A stretch of 64,000 nucleotides of DNA from Nageia nagi (taxonomy: Eukaryota > Pinophyta), in the NCBI GenBank assembly GCA_050084985.1, contig JBITNC010000002.1, forward strand, positions 31,806,001 to 31,870,000, written 5' to 3'. The position numbers were made by a program, and so were the translations under genes. How positions within the stretch are numbered: the first letter of the stretch is position 1; every line of letters begins with the position of its first letter. The notes under the pieces are model-generated. The model made no database searches, was not told the DNA's origin, and saw only the letters and a program-made list of their open reading frames with translations. Shown piece after piece: positions 34,852 to 45,224 of the stretch.

Positions 34852-36752
34852 AAAAAAATAGAAAAATTATAAAACCCTAAAAATTTGGAAAATATAAAAT
34901 ACATAAAAATTAAAAAATTATAAAATCTACCTAGATGGAAACATCTAGAGGTCACTTGGTAATAGGGTGCCCTACCCTTGTATGATGTAAGTATATGTTG
35001 CATGTCATTGTAAAAGTGGTTATCCAGTAAATGTGTAATGTGTGAAAAGGTCATTTTAGAATAATCTCCTTGTTATCACCACATTCACTTTATCTTTTCT
35101 TTCATAAAGAAATGATATACCATAGATGATAGAAAAACATAAAGTTTGTGTTTGAGGGAAAATCCATAAACTCCAAACACTTATAACATTAAAAAATTTG
35201 AAGAGAATTTGAATGAAATCATTCTAAGAGACATTAAGAGTGAAATTTATGTGTCTATCCTATTATTCACTTCATCTCGAACCTAAGAATCATTTAATAA
35301 AAAAAAAAGGAAGAAAGAGAAAAGAGATGACAAAAAAAATAAAAGAAAAAGTGCTACAAAGATTCTTGGGTTATAGCGAGATCAAGGGGTTAATCCTCAT
35401 CGGGGCTATGGACGCCTGTTTGGCAATAGGGCATACCTTACGAGTGGTGATATGTCCATTTTGGTTAGCGACCTTCTTTCCTATGGACCTCTATACGTTT
35501 CATATGGATAGACTAGCTTATTAATGTCTCTAGGATATTTCATCTCAAATGATCTAAGAAGGGAAATGAATCTCACTGCACACACTGGAGTTTTTAGATT
35601 CTCTTATCAACATATAACAATATTGTTTGATATAATCTTAGGTTATTAGATCTGGAAATAAAGAAAGATAAGGTAGATGTTATAATAACTTGGTCGTTAA
35701 GCTAAAATCACCTAATCTTTTGTCATAAGTTGCATGTTGTTTGTGTTTAGAACCACTTGTGTCGTTTTGTTAAATCATTCAAGAATATCATTACCATTGA
35801 ACATTATTAAAATTGCTTTTCTTTGGAAAGGATAAGAATGATTATTTATTGTTCCCCTGACCAAGATAAAGTTAATGTTCATATGCATCCATTAAGTCAC
35901 TAGTGTGTCATGTCAATCCATTTTACTATTATCCATTACCTTTGAACATTATTAAAATTGCTTTTCTTTGGAAAGGATAAGAATGATTATGTATTGTTCC
36001 CCTGACCAAGATAAAGTTAATGTTCATATGCATCCATTAGGTCACTAGTGTGTCATGTCAATCCATTTTACTATTATCCATTACCTTTGAACATTATTAA
36101 AATTGCTTTTCTTTGGAAAGGATAAGAATGATTATTTATTGTTCCCCTGACCAAGATAAAGTTAATGTTCATATGTATCCATAAGTTATTAGTTTGTCAT
36201 GTCATTATGTCTATTGTAAAATTGCCAAGTGCGAAAAATGATGCATCTGATTCCGCGAAAATATAATAAAATTATGTCCTTAAATAACTTATCTTATTAA
36301 AATTATAAGTTAGATTCATTGTTTATTCGTACTTATTATTAAATTACTCTTGAGGATCGATAACATCATCAAATTAATTTATTGATATATATTTTATCAT
36401 CATTTAGAAAATTATAAAAAGATAGCCTCAAAATTATACATCATACATTCCATAGTCAAAATCATACATCATACATTTTGAAATTACATCTATCATTAAC
36501 ATCCATTCATCATCAAGTAATTAAAAGATAATTATGAGCTACCTAACATCACATCATACCCATCCATACATTAAATGAAAGTCATCATAACATTATATAT
36601 CATAAAGAATCATACAAATACAATGAATATCAAAGGTCCATCTATACATCATAACAGTCCAGTAAATGGTCATCATAACATCATAAATCATCAAATAAAA
36701 CTACATGGGTACAATAAGCATATAGAAAGATAACATCATGAAAAGAATATCC
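34852..36752 (+). other. 3' untranslated region of the Tat element, first part
   Basis: AT-rich with no supported gene. It contains a 145-bp tandem repeat at 35787-36224. A short frame at 35240-35524 shows no family signal. Confidence 0.5.
35787..36224 (+). repeat. 145-bp tandem repeat, three copies, in the Tat 3' region
   Basis: GAACATTATTAAAATTGC starts at 35799, 35944 and 36089, exactly 145 bp apart. Each unit contains GGAAAGGATAAGAATGATTA and CCCCTGACCAAGATAAAGTT. The copies are almost identical, so the amplification is recent or has been homogenised. Tandem repeats in this part of Tat elements are known seeds of plant satellite DNA. Confidence 0.92.
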
Positions 36753-38797
36753 TCATTGACTACCCCAACCACTGCTTGGTCTGCTAGGACTGCTAGGTCA
36801 TCTCTGCCATCTATCAGTATCTCTGATGCTCTGACCGGGAGGAGTAGTACCTACAGATCTTGTAGGACTACTCAGATGCTGAGCCTCTCGTAACTCGACT
36901 AAACCAATAGCCCCTAAAGGAGATGCCCAAGGTGTACCACTCCTACTAGAAAGACCTCAAGACCTCTGGGTCCTGCTAGGTGATCCAACCATGCCCTATA
37001 CACTACTACCTACCTGATAGGCTAAGATGTCTATAGGTATATAACTATTTGGAGGTATAGGATACTGAGCCCCCAAAGTAAAAGCTGGAACACCTATCAG
37101 CCATGATTGTACTATACTACTATAAAAATCTTACTGCTGATAAATACCATGATGGACAACTGAAGGCTCACCCCTAGAAGCTAATGCTGCATCAAACTGA
37201 TGGGCTTGAACTCCCTGTAGAGAAGAATAGGCCTCATCTCTCTCATGTCTATACCTATCCTACTCAGCCCTGTATCTGTACATACATGAGTGGGCCTGTG
37301 CTAACTGATGTCTCAACTCATAAATGTCTCCTAGCAAAGTATCAATGCTAGGTACCTGAGTAGTAGGAGCCTCCTCGACTCTGCACGTACCCTCTGGGGT
37401 AGCTCTCTCCTCACCAACACCTATAGCCTCCTCCTCAAGAGCATCCACCATGACCTCCTCACCAGTAGCCTCAACTCCCGCAACTACTGCTCCTGTAGGC
37501 TCCTCGCCTACCTCTCCCTCTACTGCTACTACACCCAGCTCATCAGCAACATCAATGCACCGATGCACATGTCAACCCTTTATACCATCATCTTCCTCCT
37601 CCCACTAGGCTCTGAAAGCCTCAGATACTCCTACATCATCCTCTCCAATGTCATCCTCTAATGGTCTCTCCTCTTGAGCAGGATCGGGCTCTACATAAAC
37701 TAGTGGTTGTACACCCTCAATTGAAATAGTACCCTCTTGCTGCTACGGCACTGTTGGGGCAAGCACATCCTAAATCAAACTGAACTGACAGTGCACCCAC
37801 TCAAAATGAAAGTACTCTAGAAAATTTGCCCTATGACCACTCAAAACACATGGTTGCTAGATGCCAGTAAGCTCAGCTGCGAGCTCTCTTCATACAGGAT
37901 ATGAGCAGTAAGGTCTAAATCTCAGTTGATCGAGAATCAAGTGACTAAGAATGTGATGGTAATAGCCCACATCTCAATGGACTCCATCTGATGGGCAAAT
38001 ATATATTCCTCATGCCATCTAACTATACCGGCCACATAATCCAAGTGGCTATCAAATCCAAGCATCGGTAATCCTGAAGGACGAGCCATAGCAATATGCT
38101 CATAGGCCCATGCCTGTAACATAATAGTGATTGATAAAGAGGCCCTATGCCCTTGTGAATAGAAGAAAAACTCTCTATAAATTTGGGCCAATAATGTGGG
38201 TGCCCAAGCGTACACTATGTTATTTCGTATCATATCTATAATGATAGGCAACAACAACCATGGAAACCTCTTGCTGCTAGTATCAAGGAGAGCATAGCAC
38301 TAAACCAATCCCATCAAATATGAAAATCAGATCATCCTCTGCTGATCCTCTAGCCAATATTGATAATATCTGATGCCCCCTGATAGAATCTCAGAAATAA
38401 TAGTGTTAACCCAATTAGCTCCATACAAATAAGAAATGGTAGGTAAAGCTCCTGCTCTATCAACTACAGGTAAAATCCTCTGTTCATGAATGGGGTGTCT
38501 ATATAATCTATGTATATCCTCTACCGTAACAGTCATCTCCCCTATCAGAAAATGAAAAGTGCATGTAACTACATCCCATCTATCTAATAATGCAGCTAAC
38601 AGAGGATAGTCCCAATGAATGCGACCCATGTATGGGCCCACTCCAAAAGTAATGGACCTGAAAAAGGTATGATCGGTAGGATCCAGAAAACCTCTACCCT
38701 CCTGTAAAATTGAGGGATATCTGCCTCGAGGCTCAAAAACATCTCGAACTTGTATAATGTTAAAAATAAAAAAAAGGAAGAAAAAATGGCATTTCAT
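36753..38797 (-). pseudogene. Antisense gene with plant mobile domain (PMD) inside the Tat element
   Basis: Minus-strand frame from 38797. RDVFEPRGRYPSILQEGRGF, then LAALLDRWDVVTCTFHFLIG, GEMTVTVEDIHRLY and, after a stop at 38327, YAWAPTLLAQIYREFF and LQAWAYEHIA. These are the hallmarks of the plant mobile domain (PF10536). After a frameshift between 37937 and 37568 an acidic Val/Gly/Glu-rich segment, a coiled coil (LLGDIYELRHQLAQAH) and a Ser/Pro/Arg-rich tail run to TGA at 36755-36753. The pyrimidine-rich text before RDVF ends in TTATACAAG, a plausible splice acceptor, so the first exon may lie upstream. The region is visibly richer in G+C than its surroundings. The PMD is known from MAIN/MAIL proteins and from transposons; a role for the element is not established. 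Confidence 0.78.
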
Positions 38798-39803
38798 ACT
38801 GAAACATCGATATTTGTAATCCTCAACACTCGATTGTTAGCGTTTGACATTCAAACGTCGGTGTCTCTGTTAGCTGCTTAGCTCAGGTTGGCAACCACGG
38901 TAGAAACAAGAAAAATTTCATAAAAAACACAAATAAAAGCCTAATCTACAAAGTTTATCCTATACAAATGACCAAAATAGTTTTTTAATAACATTCACAG
39001 TTGCAATTTTTAAATTAAACGGGTAAATTACAAACTACAAACAAAAAATAGAAAAGAAGGTTAGTACAAAACCCTACCTCTTCCCGGATAGGTCGAGAAC
39101 ATCATGTGGAGCATCTACATGGAGGCATGTTGAATATGATGAATATCAACAGCTGGAAATCGATGAATTAGCAATGGTAAATGGCCCTAGCAGACAATGA
39201 AAGGGATAGCTAAGAAATATATGAGAAAAGGACAAAATTTTTTCTTTTTCAAAGATCGGTGACCTAGATACGAACACCGATGATTGTTACTAAATGCCGA
39301 TGACTTAAAAATGAACATCGATGATCGAAACTAAACATCGGTGACTGGAAGTAAAACATCGCATTTGGAAATAGCCCTAAGAACATTAAATTTTTCTTAA
39401 GGACAGCCTTAAATTGGTCAAGAAAATCAAATAATGATAAAATGTGATGTATCTTTGTTACATGAGATCATCTTGAAACCCCATTGTCGGGACAAAGGAC
39501 AACACCATCAGAAATCATATACTAAGGAAGGCTTATATGGTACATGTGCACTTAGACATACAAAATGACATAACAAAAATGTCATGCAACTGTCACACAA
39601 GCTCAACACATTGTCATACCAAAAATAGTTACTTCTAAGGTATATGCAAATTTGTTTTCAAAATTACATCAAATGTAAAAAGAAAACACATTTTATCATA
39701 ATTTGATAAATCAAAAATTTGATTCACCTAAGAAATTGAGTCAAAACTTATATCATAAAAAGGAAACAACAAACAATCAAGCAACAAAGTTTCCCATTCT
39801 ATA
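38798..39803. other. 3' region of the Tat element between the PMD gene and the polypurine tract
   Basis: Non-coding. It carries degenerate 20-bp motif units near 38802-38880 and an array at 39252-39375. On the minus strand this would be the 5' flank, and perhaps the promoter, of the PMD gene. Confidence 0.5.
39252..39375 (+). repeat. About six 20-21 bp units (AACACCGATGAYTG type), second array
   Basis: Units such as AACACCGATGATTGTTACTA, AATGCCGATGACTTAAAAAT and AACATCGGTGACTGGAAGTA follow one another every 20-21 bp. They are clearly the same motif as at 23973-24112 but retain more CG dinucleotides. Confidence 0.85.
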
Positions 39804-39857
39804 TTTTTGAAATCATCAACGGCATTTTTCGGTTGATAATTTCAAAAAGGGTCAAAA
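39804..39857 (+). other. Hairpin leading into the polypurine tract of the Tat element
   Basis: Arms TTTTTGAAATCATCAAC (39804-39820) and GTTGATAATTTCAAAAA (39832-39848) pair over 17 bp with one G-T wobble, around an 11-base loop. The 3' arm overlaps the purine-rich stretch AAAAAGGGTCAAAA (39844-39857), which directly precedes the 3' LTR and is the probable polypurine tract. Confidence 0.8.
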
Positions 39858-40691
39858 TGTAGACACCTAAAATGTCCCTCTTTAACCAATTAAACATTAG
39901 AATAATCATAACTTGGTGTGACAATATAAAATAGGTTTAGAAACCCTATTATTGGATAGCTCTCATCGAGTGCATGCAAAATGAATGGTCACATGGCCCC
40001 TTTTCGATGAAATTTGACTGTTAAGCGATCATTTTAATATAGTTAACCAGTCACCAGTGTTCCATATCAAATGCCGACATTTTTAGGTGATCATCGATGT
40101 TCGACATACAAATGTCGGTGACTCTGCAACAGCCAAACAAAAAATCAAAAGGGAAGTTGGAATGCTTCATCTTCCAAGATGAGGTGGATAGAGGGGGTCA
40201 GTTATGACTTACGGTGGCTCTTCACTTCCCCTTTCCAGCTTTGGAATGTCTCACCTAAAAAATCTATAAATACAAGCTAATACAAAGCAATATGGAACCC
40301 AATTGAACCCAACTTTGAAGTAGGGTAATGCTGCCAAAATCTTGTGAACTCATTCCTTTTATTGTTTTATGCTAGTTTCATTTTAATACAATGTTATACA
40401 TAGATGCTTTGATGTTATTGTCTTTTGCATGTGTGTAGGATTTACAGGTTGTCTACATCAAGAAGAGAAGCAAGCAACCTAAAAACAATGGAGATCTAAT
40501 ACTCTTATTTTGGCACATAACATTTGTAAAAGTCCCTTGTTAGGGCAAATTGTAGTTTGAACTAAGATTGAATATCATTTTACAATTACAACAATGTCTA
40601 TCTATGTTATATAATTTGAGGTTCAATGAAGATTGAAAAATAATTTTCATTTTATTTTATTCTATATTCCAGCTCAATTTTCATTGCAACA
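39858..40691 (+). repeat. 3' LTR of the Tat element
   Basis: Starts TGTAGACACC and ends TTGCAACA, 834 bp. About 15 bp near 39910-39925 (ACTTGGTGTGACAAT region) are absent from the 5' LTR. It keeps a canonical TATA box. Confidence 0.92.
40265..40272 (+). promoter_or_regulatory. TATA box in the 3' LTR
   Basis: TATAAATA within CTATAAATACAAGC, about 400 bp into the LTR. The equivalent in the 5' LTR is TATCAATA (23398-23405). If active, the 3' LTR would drive transcription outward into the interrupted gene rather than of the element. Confidence 0.55.
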
Positions 40692-40922
40692 GATATGATT
40701 CAAATATTTATTTTGATTGGAAAATACTAGCTTCACCTAAGAAAAAACAACCAAAGAGAACAATCACAAAGATAGATGAAGCTTATAGATGCACCAACAT
40801 ATCTCCACCAGGGATGCCTATGCAAAAGAAGAAGGAATGGAAGAAGGACAAGCAAAGTATTTGAGCCAACTTAAAGATAAGAAGCACTGTCAAGAAATCA
40901 AAATCTAAGGACACTAAGTGAG
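40692..40922 (+). pseudogene. Continuation of the gene interrupted by the Tat element
   Basis: After GATAT (40692-40696) the frame that ended at 23005 resumes with YFDWKILASPKKKQPKRT, then DEAYRCTNISPPGMPMQKKK, a basic, probably nuclear-targeting segment. It reaches AAGGACACTAAG with a donor-like GTGAGTATC at about 40919. One TGA interrupts it near 40862. A further basic mini-exon may lie at 41040-41098, again followed by GTGAGTATC. Joining the coordinates across the insertion keeps one frame. Confidence 0.5.
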
Positions 40923-41110
40923 TATCTTTTTATTGCATTTTTCATATTTTTTATTTGCAAGTGTTTTTATTTCATATTATTGTATGCATTATGGAAAAAC
41001 AGAAGAGATTGAATATTTATTTTTTTCATTTACATAGTGTTCAAGTCAAAACAAAAAAAATATTTAAAAGGAATACTAGGAAACAGGACCCTATGAAGTG
41101 AGTATCATCG

Positions 41111-41249
41111 TTTTATACTTTTTTCAATGTTGGGTGATGGTATTTTAGTTAATATTGTTTATTATTATCAATAATTTATTTCTTGCATTTTTTACAATTT
41201 TAGTTTGAAAACTACTTTTATTATCAATAACTTGTATATTCTTTCCCAA
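41111..41249. other. AT-rich sequence, nothing recognised
   Basis: Short AT-rich link between the gene remnant and the 205-bp repeats. Confidence 0.4.
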
Positions 41250-42460
41250 CTATTCCTAGGCCTTATGTATTCTTTTAGATTCTACATACATGTCTATTAG
41301 AGTGTCTGTAACCAAAAAATATGATGAAAATTCATTTTCAACTACTCGATGATGGATTTCCATACATTATTTGAGATATCCCATGGTGGCACATACTAGA
41401 AGAATGCTAGAAAAGGTTGTAGAGTTTGGCTTTACACTTTATACTTGCATGTGATTAAAAGTCTTTAGATCTTTTTTAGAAAACCCATTTTGTGCATATC
41501 CTAGGATCATTGTATTCCATGATATTGCATCTTGATGATGCATTTTCTCAAATAATTGGATGTACATACCTTCTTTGAGATATCCCATGGTGGCACATAC
41601 TGGAAGAACGCTAGAAAAGGTTGTAGAGTTTAGCTTTACACTTTATACTTGCATGTGCTTAAAAGTGTTTAGATCCTTTTTAGAAAACCCATTTTGTGCA
41701 TATCCTAGGATCATTGTATTCCATGAGATTGCATCTTGATGTGCATTTTCTCAAATAATTGGATGTCCATATCTTATTTGAGATATCCCATGGTGGCACA
41801 TACTAGAAGAATGCTAGAAAAGGTTGTAGATTTTGGCTTTACACTTTATACTTACATGTGCTTAAAAGTCTTTATATCCTTTTCAAAAAACCCATTTTGT
41901 GCATAGCATAGGATCATTGTATTCCATGAGATTGCATATTGATCATGCATTTTCTCAAATAATTCATGGGCCATTTCAATGTATCCATTTTATGCATATC
42001 TTGTGATCAAATCGCAGTCCATGAAATGATGTCTACATCATGTTATGCATATCCTTTGATCATTACAATCCATGAAACTGTATCTACATCATGTATTTTG
42101 TTAAGAAATTCCTATAGCTTATGTATTTGATGAAAATCCATTTTCAACTACTCTTTGATGGATATTCATACCTTCTTCAAGAGCTCCCATGATGGCACAT
42201 GTTGTAAGAATGTTGGTAAAGGTTGCAGAGTTTAGATTTACATCTAATAATTAATGCATCTTCTTAAAAGTACTTAGATCCTTTTTAGAAAAATCATTTT
42301 GTACATATCTTGTGATCATTGCAATCTATGGGATTACATATTGACAAGGTATTTTTTCAAATAATTCATGATCCCTTTCAAAATATTTATTTTATGCATA
42401 CCTTGCAATCATTGCATTCTTTGGTAACTTAAAATTATCATATTCCATGTAAGATGTATT
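41250..42460. repeat. ~205-bp tandem repeat array
   Basis: GATATCCCATGGTGGCACATAC occurs at 41374, 41579 and 41783, spaced 205 and 204 bp. Shared blocks include GAATGCTAGAAAAGGTTGTAG, CATTTTGTGCATATCCTAGG and GATCATTGTATTCCATGA. A fourth, diverged unit follows near 42150-42460 (GAGCTCCCATGATGGCACAT). Blocks related to the margins of the array (CCTTATGTATTCTT, CAAACTGTATCTGCATCATG) recur at 43740-43830 and 57380-57440. Confidence 0.85.
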
Positions 42461-42524
42461 TTATTTGTTTCTAGCAAGAATACCTCATCATGTCCATCTG
42501 TGAAGAATGCCTTTTTTTATTTTA

Positions 42525-42665
42525 CAATGTAAACACCTGCCATTTATTGCAAGAATGCATTTTTTTATTTATTACAATGATATAAACACATGGTGTTTAT
42601 TGCAAACCTTTTTTTTAACATAATGTTATAAACACCTAGCATTTATTCCAAGAGTACTTTACTTT
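42525..42665. repeat. Palindrome-type repeats, second array (degenerate)
   Basis: Three degenerate units, AAACACCTGCCATTTATTGC, AAACACATGGTGTTTATTGC and AAACACCTAGCATTTATT, separated by T-rich spacers. They are related to the arrays at 15180, 43095 and 61365. Confidence 0.65.
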
Positions 42666-42813
42666 TTTGTTTAACACAAACATAAATAAAGTTGTTGATG
42701 TTTTTATTTTCATGTGCAAGTGATATTTGCATTTATTTTATTTGATGATCTATGCTAATTGAAGACCAAGAAACCTAGACAAGGACCTACATTTTTTTTC
42801 TTAATTCATTCTC

Positions 42814-42935
42814 TGTATCATATATGGATGGAGACCTATATGGCATGTGGCCATCATTTGTATCATTTGGATAGAGACCTAGATGGCATGTGGCCATTAC
42901 TTGTATCATTTGGATAGAGACTTGGATGTGGTTGG
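42814..42935. repeat. 43-46 bp tandem repeat, 2.6 copies
   Basis: Units start with GTATCAT at 42814, 42860 and 42903, and contain GGATAGAGACCTAGATGGCA and TGTGGCCAT. Confidence 0.85.
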
Positions 42936-43094
42936 ATGATTCCTTTGTAAATAAGTTTTAATATTAATGCAATAATATTAAATGAACATTTTTTTGTAAT
43001 AGTTAAGTGATCAAAATCTTAAAATCCAAGCATTTTGTGGTCAAAATAATTATAATAGAAAGTAACTAAATAAAGAATCAATGTCTCATTATGT

Positions 43095-43570
43095 AGTAAA
43101 TGCTAGGCATTTACTATTTTCTTAGCATTGATTATGTAGTTAACACCAAGAGTTTACTATTTTATGTAGTAAACACCAAGCATTTACTATTTTCTTGGAC
43201 ATTGATTATGTAGTAAATGCCAAGCATTTATAGCATTCACTAGCACTAATTATGTAGTAAACACCAAGCGTTTATTATATAGTAAACACCAAATGTTTAC
43301 TACTTGCAGTAAAGGTTTGGCATTTACTATTTTCCTATCTCCCACCAAATATGGAAAGGTGCATTAATTATTGTTGTTACATGCCAAGCATTTAGTATGT
43401 AGTAAATGCCAAATGTTTATTACTTGTAGTAAACATTTGGCATTTATTGTGCAACAAACACCTAGTGTTTACTATTTTTTTCCCTCTCCCATTGAATTTT
43501 GAATAGTCCCACATGTGAGCATTGATTATCTTTATTACATGCTAGGCATTTACAATGTAGTAAATGCTAG
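43095..43570. repeat. Array of short palindromes (GTAAAYRCC type), third array
   Basis: At least ten 20-25 bp palindromic units, for example TAGTAAATGCTAGGCATTTA, GTAAACACCAAGCATTTAC and AAACACCTAGTGTTTAC. The spacers CTATCTCCCACC and CCCTCTCCC, followed by CACATGTGAGCATT, match those of the array at 15180-15850 in the same orientation. Confidence 0.85.
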
Positions 43571-43694
43571 GTGTTTATTGCTAACATAAAAATCAAAAAA
43601 AGGTGTTGATGTTGGAAGGAGTTTACGATAATGGAGCGAGCTTGGAGGACTAGGATTATAGGCTTATAGATGCAAACTCTTTCATACTATAACA

Positions 43695-44037
43695 AAGGTA
43701 TTGTATTTGGAATACCCTTTTTCCATTAATCACATAACCTTTAAACATTGCATTCCATCAAACTGTATCTGCATCATGTTGTCAAACAATTCTTGGGCCT
43801 TATGTATTCTTCAACATTTTTTCATATAGACATATTGGGACACTTACAATAATATCCCTTGCAATAATATTGGAGATAAACTTGGTTTCAATATAGTAAA
43901 TCACTACATACACTAAGGTTATTCATAACTCTAATGAATGGTCCTTGTATTCAACAACCCAAATGTAATGCTAACAAAGAAGCAATTCTTTATAGGTAGC
44001 CTCCACATCATGTAACACATATATTGTATTTGGAATA
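43695..44037. repeat. Repeat unit left of the outer copia, duplicated at 57336-57560
   Basis: TATTGTATTTGGAATA occurs at 43701 and again at 44022, where the outer copia is inserted. About 43718-43930 (CATTCCATCAAACTGTATCTG to CACTACATACACTAAGG) is homologous to 57341-57560 on the other side of the copia. So the copia landed in the second of two tandem units about 320 bp long. Confidence 0.7.
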
Positions 44038-44525
44038 TGAAAGAATTGAACTATAATATGAAAAAATATAAACTCTCAAGATCACATGAAAGCTCACAAT
44101 ACACATCTAACAAACTCATAAAGATAACACAAGATGTAAGTGGTTCTTCCAACTAGGAGTATGTCCACTAACTAGATCTTTACTTCAATCACAAATACAA
44201 CTCTCTTACAATCCTCCTAATCTCAACTCCTAAGCACTATTATATAGCATAAATTTACTCCAAACTTGGTGTGTGATCACAAAGAGGGAGCCTTCTATTT
44301 ATAGGTCAAAATCCCTCTTTAGATCAGCCTTTCATCCAATGTACAAAAGCATGACATGCACATCTTTTTACCCAAGGTGCATGCTCATGACATGGAGTGT
44401 AGGAAAACTAACATTATCATATTCACTTAAATACTTAAGGTATAAAATGATACCCTTAAGTATTAGTGAACTTATATAGAAGATTATTACATAACCTTTA
44501 CAATAATGCACTATACATTCCAACA
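44038..44525 (-). repeat. 3' LTR of the outer copia
   Basis: Plus-strand TGAAAGAATTG...CATTCCAACA, 488 bp. It aligns with 56835-57335, lacking a 13-bp segment (CACAAAGCAATCT). Confidence 0.9.
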
Positions 44526-44534
44526 CTCCCACTT
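44526..44534 (-). other. Polypurine tract of the outer copia
   Basis: AAGTGGGAG on the minus strand, immediately 5' of the 3' LTR. Confidence 0.7.
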
Positions 44535-45224
44535 AATGCAATATTAGGATAAAGCAAATAAGAGAGAAAGTAAGAGAGTTATCTTCCAAACATATACAAT
44601 GGAGATGAGAATTTTTTACATATTTTTGAAGTAAGAAAGATCTAGTTTGAGATTCACTACTTTTCCAAATACAATCATTAACTACAACTAGTTTCAATGT
44701 ACATAAAGTAGTTATCCAATTGAAAGTCATGAAGAGTCTTTAAGAGACTGCATACCTGAGGTAAGTAACCTGCAATTTCAAAGGAAGCTACAAGTCATAA
44801 GTAGCTCAAATAATAAGATCAATTAGATGCAACATATTCATATCAATAAGGATAGATGAATTACAAAAATGCCATCATGAGCTGATCAATGGTCCACTAT
44901 AAGTCATCACAAAGATACCATGTCAAAAACTCATACTCACATATTGTGTATAAAATATGTGTTAATTATCATTACAAAATAGAGCATGCACATACAAGTT
45001 CCTCACATATGGATAACTAAATAGTGTCAAAAGACACATAAGATTCTTCACACATAGATAACTGAATAGTGCTAGATTGGCCAATCTTTTGCTTTAAAAA
45101 TTTATACAAGTTCCTCACACAGAGTGAACTTACCATGAAGGTGTACAATAAAATCAACACTATACAACACAAAATCCTTCTAGGTGTGAATTTTTCATCA
45201 TAAATATGAATTCAATACAAGAGT
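44535..45224 (-). other. 3' untranslated region of the outer copia
   Basis: No coding signal between the RNase H end and the polypurine tract. It shows similarity in texture to 3254-3700 of the small element (shared phrase TTAATGCAATATT next to the tract, and ACCTACAAGCTACAA against GGAAGCTACAAG). This suggests that the small element derives from a related copia family. Confidence 0.5.

Larger units (their letters stand above)
23006..40691 (+). mobile_element. Ty3/gypsy LTR retrotransposon, Tat lineage, 17.7 kb, full structure but decayed coding
   Basis: Two LTRs (23006-23824 and 39858-40691), a primer-binding site, gag, protease, reverse transcriptase, RNase H, a second (archaeal-type) RNase H, integrase, extra ORFs, a polypurine tract and a perfect GATAT duplication are all present in order. 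The domain order RT, RH, aRH, INT and the RT motif DFRDLNKACPKDDFPLP mark the Tat lineage (Ogre/Retand relatives). Long 3' regions with tandem repeats and extra ORFs in either strand are known in that lineage. The coding frame changes near 26540, 31740 and 33380 and has many stops, so the copy cannot make its own enzymes. LTR identity is about 95% by eye, apart from a 15-bp length difference. Confidence 0.92.

Noticed and set aside
35240-35524. 94-codon frame in the gypsy 3' region as a gene
   Set aside because: Basic stretch followed by hydrophobic text, no conservation evidence, and the adjacent DNA is non-coding.
37800-38300. G+C-richer region as an integrated organelle or bacterial segment
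   Set aside because: It is explained by the antisense plant-mobile-domain reading frame.
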